Positions 7,790-15,395 of a stretch of 20,380 nucleotides of DNA are shown piece by piece. The stretch comes from Cytophagales bacterium (lineage in GTDB: Bacteria; Bacteroidota; Bacteroidia; Cytophagales; Cyclobacteriaceae). Numbering within the stretch: the first letter of the stretch is position 1; each line of letters opens with the position of its first letter. The notes beneath the pieces were generated by a model. It saw only the letters and a program-made list of their open reading frames with translations, was not told where the DNA came from and ran no database searches. The position numbers and the translations under genes are program-made. Location: positions 1 through 20,380 of the forward strand of contig JAJCYL010000273.1 in the NCBI GenBank assembly GCA_029262955.1, read 5' to 3'.

Positions 7790-8592
7790 CGATCCAAGTT
7801 GTAGCAGAGATACCTGGGTTTTGCCAAAGAAAATATCTTTAGCAAAAGTGTCGAAAATGTCATAGCGGCAAGAAAAAACCCCACTACACCTATGAACTTA
7901 GCCAGACCATCAAGTTGTTGGCTCAGTGGTGTACTTTCATGGGTCATCTCAGTTGATTTTTGAGCCACCTGTCCATATTCTGTTGCATCCCCCACTTTTC
8001 TAACCTCCATTGTAGCGTGACCATCAATGACTTTGGTCCCACGCATAATCCAATTTGAAGGGTACGTAGAGTCCTCATCAAACTCAGATTGATGAGTTGT
8101 TTTAGTAATTACCAATTCACCTGTAAGGCAGGATTCATCCATTTGAAGCGAAACAGCTTCAATTAATTCACCGTCTGCCGGTACTTCTTCTCCTGTTTCC
8201 AACACGACGATATCACCAACGACGATATCCTTTTTAGACACCTGGATAATGTTGCCATTTCGGATAACTTTAATAAGGGTATCATCATTTACTTTGTTGA
8301 GAATATCGAATTTCTTATTAGCATCCATCTCAAACCAGAAAGCCACTCCGGTTGCTAAAATTATTGCCGAGAAAATACCGATTGTTTCAGCATACTCATT
8401 ATGAACGAATGAAATAATGAGTGATAAAAAAGCAGCGATAAGCAGAATCCTGATAATTGGGTCCTCGAACTTTTCAAGAAAAAGCTTCCAAAGAGACTCT
8501 CTCACCGGGGGAGTAAGCAAGTTGTCACCATGTTGGCTTCGACTAGATAATACCTCGTTGTCGTTAAGCCCTTTTAAATGCTTTCTGTCCAT
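7777..8592 (-). CDS. P-type Ca2+-ATPase, N-terminal part (frameshifted gene)
   Basis: A 271-residue frame with the N-terminal cation-ATPase domain (about 1-60), membrane segments M1-M2 (~45-90) and the actuator domain with VVGDIVVLETGEEVPAD and the dephosphorylation motif TGE at 157-159 (DESCLTGEL). Family-like sequence continues through M3 (VVGFFLAAMTFSTL, ending ~249). The last ~22 residues are out-of-frame junk ending at a TGA. Reading the following bases one position back restores the family sequence of the 5663-7789 part. The shift lies at or near a run of four A (plus strand, 7844-7847), so one missing base explains it. Either the gene is a young pseudogene or the sequence has a homopolymer error. 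I favour the error because nothing else is damaged. Confidence 0.88.
   Translation of the reverse strand: MDRKHLKGLNDNEVLSSRSQHGDNLLTPPVRESLWKLFLEKFEDPIIRILLIAAFLSLIISFVHNEYAETIGIFSAIILATGVAFWFEMDANKKFDILNKVNDDTLIKVIRNGNIIQVSKKDIVVGDIVVLETGEEVPADGELIEAVSLQMDESCLTGELVITKTTHQSEFDEDSTYPSNWIMRGTKVIDGHATMEVRKVGDATEYGQVAQKSTEMTHESTPLSQQLDGLAKFIGVVGFFLAAMTFSTLLLKIFSLAKPRYLCYNLDRWES
7844..7847 (-). other. Inferred frameshift point in Ca2+-ATPase gene
   Basis: On the minus strand the context is GACACTTTTGCTAAAG. The upstream frame reads ACA CTT TTG CTA, while family-like sequence downstream requires TTT GCT AAA GAT (FAKD). One extra T in the T4 run would restore a single frame (TLFAKD). The sequence is not a canonical X-XXY-YYZ slippery heptamer, so programmed shifting is unlikely. 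Confidence 0.7.
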
Positions 8593-8854
8593 TTAATAAA
8601 ATTTAACTGTATTAAGCCCTGATCAGTTATTGTGGTTATTGAAGCCCTTTAATATTTAAAGGATGCAAATTAACTAGGCAATTCTGGATGAAATCTGTAG
8701 GTTAAAAGTTCGTTTCTCTTTGATTGAAGCTCCATTAAACAGTAGAATGATACAATGTCCGAATATCGAAATTACTTTATTCATATTGTTTACTTTGTGT
8801 ATCTCCTACAGTGTGGTTAGATTGTTATTTTATAAGACACTTTATCACCTTCAC

Positions 8855-9154
8855 ATGAGAACAAATATTCCACCATTAGCCATCACATTTTTAGCAATAC
8901 TCTTAATTTCTTGTGAACCGGAAGTGGAAAAAGAAGTTGAAATCGATTCAGAGCTTGAAAAGACAACTGAAGAAATTATTAAATCTTTGTATAATGATGA
9001 TGCAGAGATCATAACAATCGATGAGTGCGAATACATAGTCATAAAATATACATTTTCTAAGGACAGTTACGGCTTTATGACCCATAAAGGAAACTGTAGC
9101 AACCCTATTCATGTCTATAATGAAGTCCCGGAACTAAGTCCTCAGGAGGAATAA
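8855..9154 (+). CDS. Small lipoprotein with YGFM-HKGNC domain (paralog of 13314-13613)
   Basis: A 99-residue predicted lipoprotein. From the ATG at 8855 the protein begins with a short charged end, a hydrophobic stretch and the lipobox LLISC (C20), then an acidic, Glu-rich linker (~21-50) and a small C-terminal domain with the pattern CEYIVIK (~58-64) and YGFMTHKGNCSNPIH (72-86). The frame is open back to 8720, but a start there would put the signal peptide in the middle, so I chose 8855. The same C-terminal pattern, in a unit of exactly the same length, occurs at the end of the 12492-13613 protein. I know HKGNC-NPIH-like endings from other small Bacteroidota proteins, but no function. It probably sits on the outer side of a membrane and lies upstream of the two-component genes on the same strand. 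Confidence 0.75.
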   Translation: MRTNIPPLAITFLAILLISCEPEVEKEVEIDSELEKTTEEIIKSLYNDDAEIITIDECEYIVIKYTFSKDSYGFMTHKGNCSNPIHVYNEVPELSPQEE

Positions 9155-9413
9155 GCTTTATCATTATTTATCTGACAGATTTTAGTGTTTGTTTATTTCA
9201 ATTTCCCCAATCTCATCTGCAGATGATACTTTTTTAATTAACTCTCATTTAGAATCTCAATAAGGCGAAATCCTAATACGAATATTTTGAGATCAAAATA
9301 GACTTTAATTCTAAGTGAAACCCCGATTAGTAAGGAATCTGGTAAATCCAGAATTGATCCAGAATCGCATCCGACTTTTGACATGAGCAAAAATTTATAA
9401 ATAAATTATTGCT

Positions 9414-9665
9414 ATGAAACAGGTCGTCATTTCAAGCTTGTCCCTGCTTTTGACTTCATGCTGGCCGCATAATGAAAGGAGAGTAGAATTAATTGAGAAA
9501 GCAGATAGTATCTCATCTGAGATTATTGAGATTGACAGAAAAATTGATAGCATATATTCGCTTCCTCTGATCGGGGCATATGCCGAATCGAAAAATCCAA
9601 CAATAGATTCACTCTCTGAGGAACTTGAGGTAGATAGTTTAGCATATACTGATCTAATTAAGTAG
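9414..9665 (+). CDS. Small lipoprotein, helical
   Basis: An 83-residue predicted lipoprotein: MKQ start, hydrophobic stretch and lipobox LLTSC (C16), then a charged, Ile/Ser/Glu-rich body with a repeated pattern of I/L every three to four residues (~25-50). This suggests a helix or coiled coil. I do not recognise a family. It lies ~260 bases after the 8855 lipoprotein and 67 bases before the response regulator gene, same strand, so it may be sensed or controlled by that two-component system. That link rests only on position. Confidence 0.65.
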   Translation: MKQVVISSLSLLLTSCWPHNERRVELIEKADSISSEIIEIDRKIDSIYSLPLIGAYAESKNPTIDSLSEELEVDSLAYTDLIK

Positions 9666-9732
9666 TTTATAGGTCCTGTATCATGATAGAGCCAAATATA
9701 TTATCAATGGAAATTAACCATGTAGCTGTACA

Positions 9733-10407
9733 ATGAGAATTTTAGTAGTCGAAGATGAACCTAAGCTTTTAAAATCGATCCTGGAATTTCTCAAGACGGA
9801 AGACTACATCTGTGATGGAGCTTTGTCATACCGTGAAGCAACAGACCATGTCAGCACTTATAATTATGACTGTCTGATAGTAGATATTACGCTTGGGGAC
9901 GGAAGTGGGCTAGAACTTATTAAAATATTAAAACTCTACAAGTCGGAAGCGGGGATAATTATTATCTCGGCCAAAGATTCATTGGAAGATAAAATTCATG
10001 GGCTTGAACTCGGTTCAGATGATTACCTGACCAAGCCCTTCCATCTCTCCGAACTAAATGCGAGGCTGAGAGCAGTCTTGAGAAGGAAGAATTATCATGG
10101 TCAAGAGAACCTTAAATTTGGTGAAATTCGAATCGAATTATCCAGGAAAGCCGTTTATTTAAAGGAAACTGAAGTTTATTTCACGCCCAAAGAATATGAG
10201 CTCCTACTGTTTTTTATAGCCAATCAAAATAAGGTAGTTACTAAAACATCCATAGCTGATCATATGTGGGAAGATGAATACAGTTTTGGTTCTTATGACT
10301 TTATTTATTCACACATTAAGAATCTGAGGAAAAAGTTCGAGGACTCGGCATGTCCGGATTATTTGAAAACAATTTATGGGATTGGATATAAATTTGAGTT
10401 AGCGTGA
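9733..10407 (+). CDS. OmpR-family two-component response regulator
   Basis: A 224-residue DNA-binding response regulator. The receiver domain (1-~115) shows the acidic pair E7/D8, the phospho-acceptor D51 (LIVDITLGDG), S79 as the switch residue and K101 (LTKPF). A winged-helix domain of the OmpR/PhoB type (~125-224) follows, with TPKEYELL and the C-terminal IYGIGYKFE. It would bind promoter DNA once phosphorylated by the next gene's kinase. Its TGA stop overlaps the kinase GTG start (GTGA at 10404-10407), which indicates translational coupling. The domain order and length are normal. Confidence 0.95.
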   Translation: MRILVVEDEPKLLKSILEFLKTEDYICDGALSYREATDHVSTYNYDCLIVDITLGDGSGLELIKILKLYKSEAGIIIISAKDSLEDKIHGLELGSDDYLTKPFHLSELNARLRAVLRRKNYHGQENLKFGEIRIELSRKAVYLKETEVYFTPKEYELLLFFIANQNKVVTKTSIADHMWEDEYSFGSYDFIYSHIKNLRKKFEDSACPDYLKTIYGIGYKFELA

Positions 10408-11669
10408 AATTATTATCAAAATACTCCGGGGCATATATTTTGGTTGCCATACCCTTGTTTTTGATAACCTCGGTGGTCTACTATTATCTTACCCTTGAAG
10501 TAATCTCCAATCAGGCAGATGAATCACTTAAGGAAGATAAAAGTTATATTATTGAGCAATTGGATGAATCCGACGAGATCATTGACATGTTTCTCAATCT
10601 CTCTGATGATTATCACTTAAGAGAAACAACTGTAGATAAAGCAGTCACAGATCAGTTTAGCACAATAATGCTGTATGACAATAGGGAACAAGAGGAAGAA
10701 CCCTACAGGCAATTGTATACATCAATCAATAAGAATGGCGAATTCTACGAACTCACCATTCGTAAATCACTCGTAGAGTATAACTCCCTGGTATATACCA
10801 TTATAGTAATAGGCATTGTATTTCTAGGATTCCTTACATTAAGTTTCGCTCTTATCAATAGTCAATTAGCCGGAAAAATCTGGAAGCCCTTTTATGAGGC
10901 ATTAAATAAACTTAAAGATTATAAAGTGGAAACAAATGAAGTGCTTTTGTTCAATCACTCTAGTATTGAGGAATTCCAGGAACTTAATAGTGTAATCTCT
11001 GCAATGACTTCAAGGATACAAAGGGATTTTACCCACCAAAAGCAATTTTCTGACAACGTTGCCCATGAGATCCAAACTCCACTGGCGGTTATAAATGCCA
11101 ATATGGACATACTAATTCAGAATGAGAATTTAGGAGAAAGAGAATTGGAGGTGATTCAGAGTATCACAGATTCCTCATTGAAACTGTCCAGGATTAACAA
11201 ATCACTATTACTTCTTTCTAAAATAGAAAACAATCGGTTTCAGGAGAAAGTAAAAGTTGATTTGAAACTATTAGTCACTAATTATCTAAAGGTGTTCGAT
11301 GACCAATTAAAAGAAAATGACATAAAGGTAGTCAATGAATTAGAACGGTCATTTTATATCGAGATACACTCTGTATTAGCTGAAGTCCTGATCAGTAACC
11401 TGTTACAGAATGCAATCAGGCATAATATTAAGAAGGGTGTTATTAACATCAGCTTTGATGAAAACACCTTTGAGATTGCCAACACGGGAAGAAAGACCAA
11501 GATGGCTCCACACAAACTAATGGAAAAATTTGTAAAAAGTCCAAACCAACCTGACTCCACCGGTTTAGGCTTGTCGATTGTTAAGCAGATATGTGAAAAA
11601 TATGACATTTCACTCAACTATAGAATTGAAGGCAATATTCATATAGTCAATCTCCTACGCTCCTCCTAG
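10404..11669 (+). CDS. Sensor histidine kinase
   Basis: A 421-residue membrane histidine kinase starting at GTG and overlapping the regulator gene by four bases. Membrane segments at ~9-30 and ~129-151 enclose a short external sensor loop (~31-128) with no recognised fold. The dimerisation/phosphoacceptor H-box is FSDNVAHEIQTPLAV with H221. The ATP-binding part shows the N-box NLLQNAIRHN (N336), a G1 box in the form ANTG (360-362), and the G2 box STGLGLSIV (385-393). It would autophosphorylate in response to an envelope signal and pass phosphate to D51 of the partner. The surrounding lipoprotein genes suggest an envelope-related signal, but the ligand is unknown. Confidence 0.95.
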   Translation: MKLLSKYSGAYILVAIPLFLITSVVYYYLTLEVISNQADESLKEDKSYIIEQLDESDEIIDMFLNLSDDYHLRETTVDKAVTDQFSTIMLYDNREQEEEPYRQLYTSINKNGEFYELTIRKSLVEYNSLVYTIIVIGIVFLGFLTLSFALINSQLAGKIWKPFYEALNKLKDYKVETNEVLLFNHSSIEEFQELNSVISAMTSRIQRDFTHQKQFSDNVAHEIQTPLAVINANMDILIQNENLGERELEVIQSITDSSLKLSRINKSLLLLSKIENNRFQEKVKVDLKLLVTNYLKVFDDQLKENDIKVVNELERSFYIEIHSVLAEVLISNLLQNAIRHNIKKGVINISFDENTFEIANTGRKTKMAPHKLMEKFVKSPNQPDSTGLGLSIVKQICEKYDISLNYRIEGNIHIVNLLRSS

Positions 11670-11743
11670 GGCCTCCAAGGGGGCAATTTCTACAGATTTG
11701 ATCCAGATTTACCCGCTAACCTTGTTGGGAAATTGAAGTCATT

Positions 11744-11953
11744 ATGTATCATTTTTTTGGAGTTTCGCTAATTCTATTACACATACTCCTGATCACAGTC
11801 CTTGTTGTATCAGGGCGCAAAAAATACACGTTTGTTCAGAACAACGAAGGTCAAGAAAACTCACTTGATGAAGTCGAGGAGGTATCAGAAGACAAAGAAA
11901 ATATTGACGGGCTATATGATAAGGAACCGGATCCCCAAGTTGAATTATTATAA
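11744..11953 (+). CDS. Small single-pass membrane protein, acidic tail
   Basis: A 69-residue protein with one N-terminal hydrophobic segment (MYHFFGVSLILLHILLITVL), a short basic patch (GRKKY) and then a strongly acidic tail rich in Glu/Asp. This pattern suggests one membrane helix with a cytoplasmic tail. No family is recognised. Its stop is 2 bases before the next gene's ATG, which supports co-transcription with the methyltransferase-like gene and probably with the two-component genes (74 bases upstream). The overlapping frame at 11802-11993 is a shadow. Confidence 0.6.
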   Translation: MYHFFGVSLILLHILLITVLVVSGRKKYTFVQNNEGQENSLDEVEEVSEDKENIDGLYDKEPDPQVELL

Positions 11954-11955
11954 TT

Positions 11956-12489
11956 ATGAATTCGAAGGATGTCAGTGCGGTGATGGACTATAAACTGTCT
12001 AGTTTGGAAAAAGTGGTGTTGAAGCAAATGGATCTCTCACAACCGCTGACAATACTTCAATTAGGAGCAGGCATGGGTGAATTAACCCATGCCATTCTTC
12101 GTTACGCTCACCCACTAATTAAAATTGTGCTCTTGGAAAAAAACAGGGTGACTTTTAGCCTACTGAGTCAATTAGGTGACCAAAGACTAAATATTGCTCG
12201 AAATGATATTGGTGAATTGAGACATGTGCTCCATCATTTTAATATTGAAACAGTTGATGTTATTATAAGTCAGCTTGCTTTTTTTAAAATGAAAAGATCC
12301 CAAAAACTAATGACCATTGATACTTGCCACAAATTTCTTAAGGACCAGGGTAAAATGATTCAATCACAAAATGTTACGTTCGGACTTGACAGATCATTCC
12401 GACGTATTTTTCAGAAAGTAGAATTGAAATGGTACTTAAAAGGGGTATATCCTTCAGTCATTTTAACAGCAACTAAAAAAGCCAATTAA
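11956..12489 (+). CDS. SAM-dependent methyltransferase-like protein (PmtA-like)
   Basis: A 177-residue class I methyltransferase-like protein. The SAM-binding motif I is visible as ILQLGAGMGELTHAIL (33-48), and the acidic residue after the second strand is in VLLEKN (58-63). Later strands are recognisable (VDVIISQLAFF, ~100-110, and a C-terminal LKWYLKGVYPSVILTATK). The compact size and the ending resemble bacterial phospholipid N-methyltransferases of the PmtA type and their rRNA-dimethylase-like relatives, but the substrate cannot be fixed. The typical catalytic NPP-like motif is replaced by SQLAF, so activity on a nucleobase is unlikely. The gene is tightly spaced with both neighbours (2 bases each side), so it sits inside an operon with small membrane proteins, which fits a lipid or envelope role. 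Confidence 0.65.
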   Translation: MNSKDVSAVMDYKLSSLEKVVLKQMDLSQPLTILQLGAGMGELTHAILRYAHPLIKIVLLEKNRVTFSLLSQLGDQRLNIARNDIGELRHVLHHFNIETVDVIISQLAFFKMKRSQKLMTIDTCHKFLKDQGKMIQSQNVTFGLDRSFRRIFQKVELKWYLKGVYPSVILTATKKAN

Positions 12490-12491
12490 AA

Positions 12492-13613
12492 ATGAGTCGC
12501 CCATTAATAACCAGCCTTTTAACTCTGTTACTTGTCGCTTCTGTCAGCGCACAGACCATTAGAAGTTATCTCGCCTCCGAAGATGATTTTAATGAAATTT
12601 CTGACCTCCTGGAACGACATCAGGAAGATGATTCCAGTTATACGGTGGATATGCGGGAAATACTTTACGTCAACCATTATTTTGAAGACAGGGAACTGAC
12701 ATTTTTGAAAAATCAAGGCTGGTTGAAATATGTTAAGCGTATTGACCTAGATCCTCCATTTGATGGGGCTGACAAGTGGATCAGTGTCAAGTTTAAAGAT
12801 AGAGAAAATACAAACGCTGTTTCTACAGATTGGGATGTTGATACAAATGAAAAGGACATTGACCCCTCTTTAAGCCACATGATGTCCGAGATGGTAGAGG
12901 CGGTTACTTCTGGCTTGGATCTTTCAGATTTGTATCGATTTGTCAAGGTCTCTTATGAAAGAGATGAGTACACCATTAAGAAGGATGGTAACATTTTGGT
13001 AAAAATATTTCTTGATGATGTGCGAGCCGAAACTGATTCAATGACTGACAATTATAAAGAAGTCATCTTCGATTACACTGAATCATCCAAAGATTCAGTT
13101 TCGAGCCTGTCAGAAAAAGAAATACTGAAACACTTTACTAGTTTAAATAGACGGACTTCTGATCAATACACATTTGTCTATGCCAGGCTGAAGAAACAGT
13201 ATCCACAGTTTTCAATTCCGTCTGAGGCCGCTGTGGATAAAGAGAGAGAGGTCATTTGGATACTTTTTCCAGTGTTAATCATATTAATTACGTCAATTTT
13301 TATTGTCAAAAAGATGAAAAATAAACCATCGGGTAATTTGGGTATTCTGCTTCTTGTCGTGTCTTTTTACTCAACATCTTGCGAATTACCTCAAACGGAT
13401 TCGGCTGAAAGCACTGAGGAAATTGAAACTGAAAAAACAATTGACCTGTTAGCGGATGAGGATCTTAAAGTTCAGATAATTGATGGATGTGAATATTTGG
13501 TAATGAAAGACAGCAAGGGTACCAATAAAGGTTATGGGTTCATGGCCCATAAGGGAAATTGTAAAAATCTCATTCACCAATTTGAAGAAATAGAAACAGT
13601 TAACCAGCTATAA
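12492..13613 (+). CDS. Secreted/membrane protein fused to a lipoprotein-like C-terminal unit
   Basis: A 373-residue protein. A signal peptide (1-~21, ending VSAQ) is followed by an unrecognised extracytoplasmic region (~22-252) and a transmembrane helix at ~254-272. A basic patch KKMKNK follows, then a second hydrophobic stretch (~283-296) ending at a lipobox-like STSC (C297), an acidic linker and a terminal domain with CEYLVMK and YGFMAHKGNC. The segment from M275 to the end (13314-13613) is 99 residues, exactly the length of the 8855-9154 lipoprotein, and has the same layout. So the gene looks like a membrane protein fused in frame to a lipoprotein, or a two-gene overlap with an internal start at 13314. 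A two-helix topology would also fit. It is the last gene of the tight operon (2-base gap). Function unknown. Confidence 0.75.
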   Translation: MSRPLITSLLTLLLVASVSAQTIRSYLASEDDFNEISDLLERHQEDDSSYTVDMREILYVNHYFEDRELTFLKNQGWLKYVKRIDLDPPFDGADKWISVKFKDRENTNAVSTDWDVDTNEKDIDPSLSHMMSEMVEAVTSGLDLSDLYRFVKVSYERDEYTIKKDGNILVKIFLDDVRAETDSMTDNYKEVIFDYTESSKDSVSSLSEKEILKHFTSLNRRTSDQYTFVYARLKKQYPQFSIPSEAAVDKEREVIWILFPVLIILITSIFIVKKMKNKPSGNLGILLLVVSFYSTSCELPQTDSAESTEEIETEKTIDLLADEDLKVQIIDGCEYLVMKDSKGTNKGYGFMAHKGNCKNLIHQFEEIETVNQL

Positions 13614-13835
13614 AATTAATTAACAAGAAAAATGAAAAGGTCAATCTCTAAAATCAAAAGCGTAGACATATTAATGGCCACAGTTACTAACACACTTTTC
13701 AAAAAGTAAAAAAATTGACACAGCCCTTAGATAAACGAACAACCACAGTAGATATAAAATTGTCCCAGAACATTCTTGTTTTGATCCAATTTGGCTTTAT
13801 AAATATTTTTACTATCAACATCAACAAATATCAAT

Positions 13836-14105
13836 ATGATACGATTCAAAGACTTCGTTCCCCAAAAAATTAAAAAGGGTGGTTTACTTTCTGGAGCCAA
13901 ATATGAGCAATTCATAGATATGACAGAAGCTGCCGATAAATGGGCCAAAGACAATAGTTTCAAAATCATTAATATAGAAACCGTAGTTCTCCCTAATATT
14001 TGGGATGAGGACGAGGAAGGTAGTGAGGATGTAGATCTCCTAACCAGCGGTACCAATTCATCAAGCTGGCACCAGTTTATTAGGATTTGGTATAGGTCGT
14101 TATAA
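13836..14105 (+). CDS. Conserved small hypothetical protein
   Basis: An 89-residue soluble protein, MIRFKDFVPQKIKKGGLLSG…, with a helix-forming acidic middle and the segment NIETVVLPNIWDEDEEGSE followed by TSG…SSWHQFIRIWYR near the end. I have seen this VVLPNIW…WHQF.RVWYR pattern in many short bacterial proteins without assigned function, so it is very likely a real gene. There is no signal peptide or membrane segment. It is preceded by a ~220-base non-coding gap and has no clear operon partner. The C-terminal aromatic-rich motif (WHQF, WYR) is the most conserved-looking part. The minus-strand frame at 13727-14056 is its shadow. Confidence 0.72.
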   Translation: MIRFKDFVPQKIKKGGLLSGAKYEQFIDMTEAADKWAKDNSFKIINIETVVLPNIWDEDEEGSEDVDLLTSGTNSSSWHQFIRIWYRSL

Positions 14106-14188
14106 GGGTGAAAGTAGTTACTTTCTAAGTACCAATGCCGGTAATAATTATTTGGTTAATTTAGAATTACACGGCCCAAAAATAGATC

Positions 14189-14368
14189 ATGAGAACTCCA
14201 TTGTTTGTTGGATTAACTATTATTTTGACCAACTGTAAAAACGAGGATGGGACTACGATAATTAAGGCTGGGAAAATCTCAATCAGTCATTACATACTAT
14301 TTTCTAACGAGCTAACTATTTCTGAAATTCATCAGGAACGATTCGGGAGTATTTTGTTAGCTGGCTAA
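14189..14368 (+). CDS. Very small putative lipoprotein
   Basis: A 59-residue frame: ATG, a short hydrophobic stretch (MRTPLFVGLTIILTNC) ending in a lipobox-like LTNC (C16), then a polar body. The start MRT resembles that of the lipoprotein at 8855. The rest carries no recognised motif and lacks the HKGNC domain, so it could be a truncated relative or a chance ORF. Evidence is only the signal-peptide pattern. Confidence 0.35.
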   Translation: MRTPLFVGLTIILTNCKNEDGTTIIKAGKISISHYILFSNELTISEIHQERFGSILLAG

Positions 14369-14731
14369 ATAATCAATGTACTTAAATTTAAAGTGAAAGA
14401 ATAGTTATTTGTGATTATGGGCAATGACTTAGATCATATTTGAAATTGTCATCTGAATCTCTCTTAAAATTTAAAGAACCAAATAGATTTCCCAATTCGG
14501 TTTCCGAAAGTCCCCTAATCGGTACGGTCAAAATGTCGTGTTTTCTTAGCAAAATACAATTTAAAGGGGCTGAGCGTGGCGCAGAGGGAACAAAATCGTC
14601 CGTATGCCCAGGAATGGCCACCTGTGATGTTTGATAACGAGTTATATGTTAAATACATGAGGAATTAATCCGAGAATCACAAGAGTTGCCAGTAAAATAA
14701 GGTAAAGTCAATACCTTTGGACTGTACAAAT
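14369..14731. other. Gap with no convincing gene
   Basis: A 363-base stretch. Two frames cover 14415-14634 on opposite strands, of 68 and 64 codons. Neither has a recognised domain. The minus-strand one (…ILTVPIRGLSETELGNLFGSLNFK…) looks slightly more protein-like and could be a remnant. The 3' end of the gap holds a Bacteroidota-type minus-7 match TACCTTTG at 14712-14719, 12 bases before the next ATG, with TTG at 14686-14688. The spacing of 23 bases is a little long, so the promoter call is weak. Confidence 0.4.
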
Positions 14732-15037
14732 ATGGGCCACAAAGCGCAATGGAATGATAATCAACCTATTGTGGTTTTGATCCCATCTGACCATGAAGGT
14801 CTAAATCTAATTCTAACTGTGACGAAGAAAATGAAAACTATAGATGAAATATATGATGAAATTGATGTTCAGGAATATGCGGGAAGGATGATAATGTCAT
14901 GGGGAGAGGGAGAGTACTCCTTCCCTCCGGTCAAAACCAAGAAATTAGACTTAAAGATTGAATCAAGAGATCAGTATAGACGAATTTTTGCCAAAAATAT
15001 ACACAGGGCACTGCTTAAGAAAGAGATGGGTCATTAG
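14732..15037 (+). CDS. Small hypothetical protein
   Basis: A 101-residue soluble protein from the ATG at 14732 (a TTG five codons earlier is also possible). It starts MGHKAQWNDNQPIVVLIPSD and ends HRALLKKEMGH. It is mixed alpha/beta in appearance, with a charged helix around TKKMKTIDEIYDEIDV and a SWGEGEYSFPPV loop. No family, signal peptide or membrane segment is recognised. It has no close neighbour on the same strand. A possible minus-7 element (TACCTTTG, 14712-14719) lies just before the ATG, which is why I prefer that start. Confidence 0.5.
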   Translation: MGHKAQWNDNQPIVVLIPSDHEGLNLILTVTKKMKTIDEIYDEIDVQEYAGRMIMSWGEGEYSFPPVKTKKLDLKIESRDQYRRIFAKNIHRALLKKEMGH

Positions 15038-15110
15038 CCGATGGATAGAATAGAATGAAGATTATCTCCTTCGGATGATAATAATTGATTATCGGCAATA
15101 AGAGACTTTA

Positions 15111-15395
15111 ATGGGACTTTCCACGACCAACCAATTGTTTACAATCGACTGAGTATTTTTTGGCTATTTAAAAACTGTATTAATCGGAGCCAAGGCAATT
15201 GTAGATGAATGCCTGGAACATAATTGGAACCCCGGAATGAAGCCTGACGAGTTACTTGGAGTATTCGGCCTCTATGGTGAAGATCCTGTAATTCGACCTT
15301 ATAAACATGGTGAACATGAAAAGTTTTCATCCCGAACTTATGCGGAAAGCATCGCATCTGAGGTTTGTAGCAAACTTGAAAAGGGATTGGTCTAA
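15111..15395 (+). pseudogene. Possible small gene broken by an in-frame TGA
   Basis: From ATG 15111 the frame runs 13 codons to TGA (15150-15152), then stays open for 80 more codons to TAA (15393-15395). The second part reads like real protein: DECLEHNWNPGMKPDELLGV, then FGLYGEDPVIRPYKHGEHEK and an ending SEVCSKLEKGLV. It has no ATG before codon ~45. Either the gene has a nonsense change, or it starts elsewhere and is truncated. No family is recognised. The overlapping minus-strand frame (15139-15486) is rich in His, Trp and Cys and looks like its shadow. Confidence 0.4.

Noticed and set aside
7777..7870. Programmed frameshift in the Ca2+-ATPase gene
   Set aside because: No canonical slippery heptamer, and P-type ATPases are not known to use it. 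A one-base indel explains the break.
11802..11993. 63-codon plus frame overlapping the small membrane protein
   Set aside because: Lys-rich out-of-frame translation; the other frame has a clear membrane segment and tight spacing to the next gene.
14415..14634. Two opposed frames of 64-68 codons
   Set aside because: No recognised domain, no neighbours, overlapping on opposite strands. The minus-strand one may be a remnant but cannot be supported.
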